Below are positions 5,222 to 6,031 of a stretch of DNA of 6,031 nucleotides, piece after piece. The notes under the pieces are model-generated. The model was given only the letters and a program-made list of their open reading frames with translations, was not told where the DNA came from and searched no databases. Numbering within the stretch: the stretch's first letter is position 1; each line of letters opens with the position of its first letter. Source of the DNA: JABDNZ01 sp964407425 (GTDB lineage Bacteria; Gemmatimonadota; Gemmatimonadetes; Longimicrobiales; Gaopeijiaceae); assembly GCA_964407425.1 (NCBI GenBank), contig CAYOVN010000193.1, positions 1 to 6,031 of the forward strand, given 5' to 3'. The position numbers were made by a program, and so were the translations under genes.

Positions 5222-6031
5222 CTAATCCCCCAGCCCCGACCTCAGCAGCTCCTGAACCATCTTGGGATCAGCTTTGCCTTGGGTTTCCTTCATGATCTGC
5301 CCCATGAAGAAGCCCATTAGCCCCTTCTTGCCTCCCCGGTACTCATCCACCTTCCCCGGGTTGGACGCCAAGACCTTTTCTACCAGTGGTTTAAGCGTCT
5401 CCGTGTCATCTACTTTCTCCAGGCCTTTTTCCCGGACCATCGCCCGGGGGTCACCACCCTTGGTGATGAGTTCGGCAAAGATCTCCTTGGCCACGGGCTG
5501 GGAGATAACGTCCTCTTCCCTGAGAGCCACCAGAGCCGCGAACTGCTCCGGGGTCACCGGCAGGTCAGCCAGCGACCGGCCCTTCACTTCCCGGAGCAAC
5601 TCATTCACGATCCAGTTGGCGAGCGCCGTCGCCGGGAAAGAGCCGGAAAGCTCTCCGCCCTTCCCCACCTCCAAGCCCGCCTCCGAGCCCACCTCCAAGC
5701 CCACCTCTAAGCCCGCCTCCAAGGCAGCCTCGAAGAAGTCACCCACATTCGCCGCACCGGTGAGGATGTCGGCCTGATCCTCCGTGAGCCCAAGCTCGTC
5801 CTGAAATCGGCCGAAACGGGCTGCGAGGGCTGGGTCGGCAGCCCGGAGCTGATCTCGGGCTGCCCTTCCGGTGTCGGCGCCCTGAATGGTGGGTGTCGCA
5901 GCCGCCCGTCCCGCATTTGCGCCTCCCCGGCCCGAATCGCCTCCCCGGCCGCCCCCTGCGGCGCCGGGCCTCGCCTCTGCTGCAGCCTTGCCCAGATTTG
6001 CACCTGCCCGCCCCGCATCAGCAGTCCGGCC
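5222..6031 (-). CDS. gatB: Aspartyl/glutamyl-tRNA(Asn/Gln) amidotransferase subunit B, C-terminal part
   Basis: GatB, with GatA and GatC, converts Glu-tRNA(Gln) to Gln-tRNA(Gln) (and often Asp-tRNA(Asn) to Asn-tRNA(Asn)) in the cytoplasm. The frame is open to the window edge, so 269 C-terminal residues are seen and the catalytic cradle is outside. Visible in order: a Gly/Ala/Arg-rich stretch of about 57 residues (6031 to about 5860); the helical domain (LRAADPALAARF, GLTEDQADILTGAANVGDFFEAALEAG); an LEVG repeat tract; then ANWIVNELL and the YqeY-like tail that contacts tRNA (VAKEIFAELITKGGDP, VEKVLASNPGKVDEYRGGKKGLMGFFMGQIMKETQGKADPKMVQELL). The family normally passes almost directly from the cradle to the LPELP-type helix and from FEAAL--G to ANW, so both low-complexity stretches look like insertions. 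A GTG in the frame at 5746 is not a real start, because homology continues upstream of it. No terminator is obvious before gltX. Confidence 0.94.
   Translation of the reverse strand, partial: GRTADAGRAGANLGKAAAEARPGAAGGGRGGDSGRGGANAGRAAATPTIQGADTGRAARDQLRAADPALAARFGRFQDELGLTEDQADILTGAANVGDFFEAALEAGLEVGLEVGSEAGLEVGKGGELSGSFPATALANWIVNELLREVKGRSLADLPVTPEQFAALVALREEDVISQPVAKEIFAELITKGGDPRAMVREKGLEKVDDTETLKPLVEKVLASNPGKVDEYRGGKKGLMGFFMGQIMKETQGKADPKMVQELLRSGLGD
5663..5734 (-). repeat. Six 12-bp tandem repeats inside gatB encoding [L/S/F]E[V/A][G/A] units
   Basis: Units start at 5663, 5675, 5687, 5699, 5711 and 5723, each close to GCCC(A/G)CCTCCAA on the plus strand. The phase matches the gatB frame, so each unit encodes four residues: FEAA, LEAG, LEVG, LEVG, SEAG, LEVG in protein order. 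The first unit is close to the native family sequence (FEAAL), so the tract probably grew by slippage from it. The insertion lengthens the helical linker before ANWIVNELL without breaking the frame. Confidence 0.9.
5920..5950 (-). repeat. 18-bp-period direct repeat in the Gly/Ala/Arg-rich insert of gatB
   Basis: CGCCTCCCCGGCC occurs exactly at 5920-5932 and 5938-5950. In the gatB frame these give the hexapeptide pair GRGGDS and GRGGAN. Related wording (GRAGANLG, GRGGANAG) recurs in the surrounding insert, again consistent with growth by local duplication in frame. Confidence 0.7.

Overview
This window is a GC-rich bacterial chromosomal segment. Every gene I can support lies on the minus strand, so transcription runs from high to low coordinates. 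In that order the genes are gatB (3' part, cut by the right edge), a long repeat-filled intergenic region, gltX, a lexA-family repressor, tadA (5' end lost in an assembly gap), and a secreted lipoprotein of the glycosyl-hydrolase-like GHL10 (DUF187/YngK-type) family. Two runs of exactly 100 Ns (1950-2049 and 4586-4685) look like fixed-size scaffold gaps, so the sequence is probably a draft genome or metagenome bin and the true gap sizes are unknown. The lineage cannot be settled from this window. High GC, GatCAB-type amidation and a lipoprotein with a LASC lipobox fit many didermic environmental bacteria. Gemmatimonadota or a relative is only a guess.

Region by region: 1-115 is the tail downstream of the lipoprotein gene and holds three 23-bp direct repeats that run across its stop codon. 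116-1507 is the GHL10 lipoprotein, and its ATG overlaps the tadA TGA (ATGA), so the two genes form a coupled pair. 1504-1949 is tadA, with about six residues missing at the N-terminus. 2051-2082 holds a hairpin that probably terminates lexA. 2097-2750 is lexA, preceded by a perfect -35 hexamer and a good Shine-Dalgarno sequence. 2878-4338 is gltX. 4339-5221 (883 bp including a gap) has no convincing gene. It contains a duplicated 14-mer and hairpin at the gltX ribosome binding site, a degenerate 20-bp tandem array, a cluster of GGGGATTTGAC palindromes, and a C-rich tract (G-rich on the sense strand) directly after the gatB stop. 5222-6031 is the C-terminal part of gatB, which carries two low-complexity insertions.

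Three genes concern tRNA function. GltX charges tRNA with glutamate, GatB belongs to the amidotransferase that converts misacylated Glu-tRNA(Gln) or Asp-tRNA(Asn), and TadA makes inosine at the wobble position. The most interesting single gene is lexA. Its DNA-binding half and overall fold are normal, but by hand alignment it lacks the catalytic serine, the catalytic lysine and the Ala-Gly cleavage site, so it should not self-cleave in an SOS response. The other unusual features are the layered repeats between gatB and gltX and the repeat-driven insertions inside GatB.
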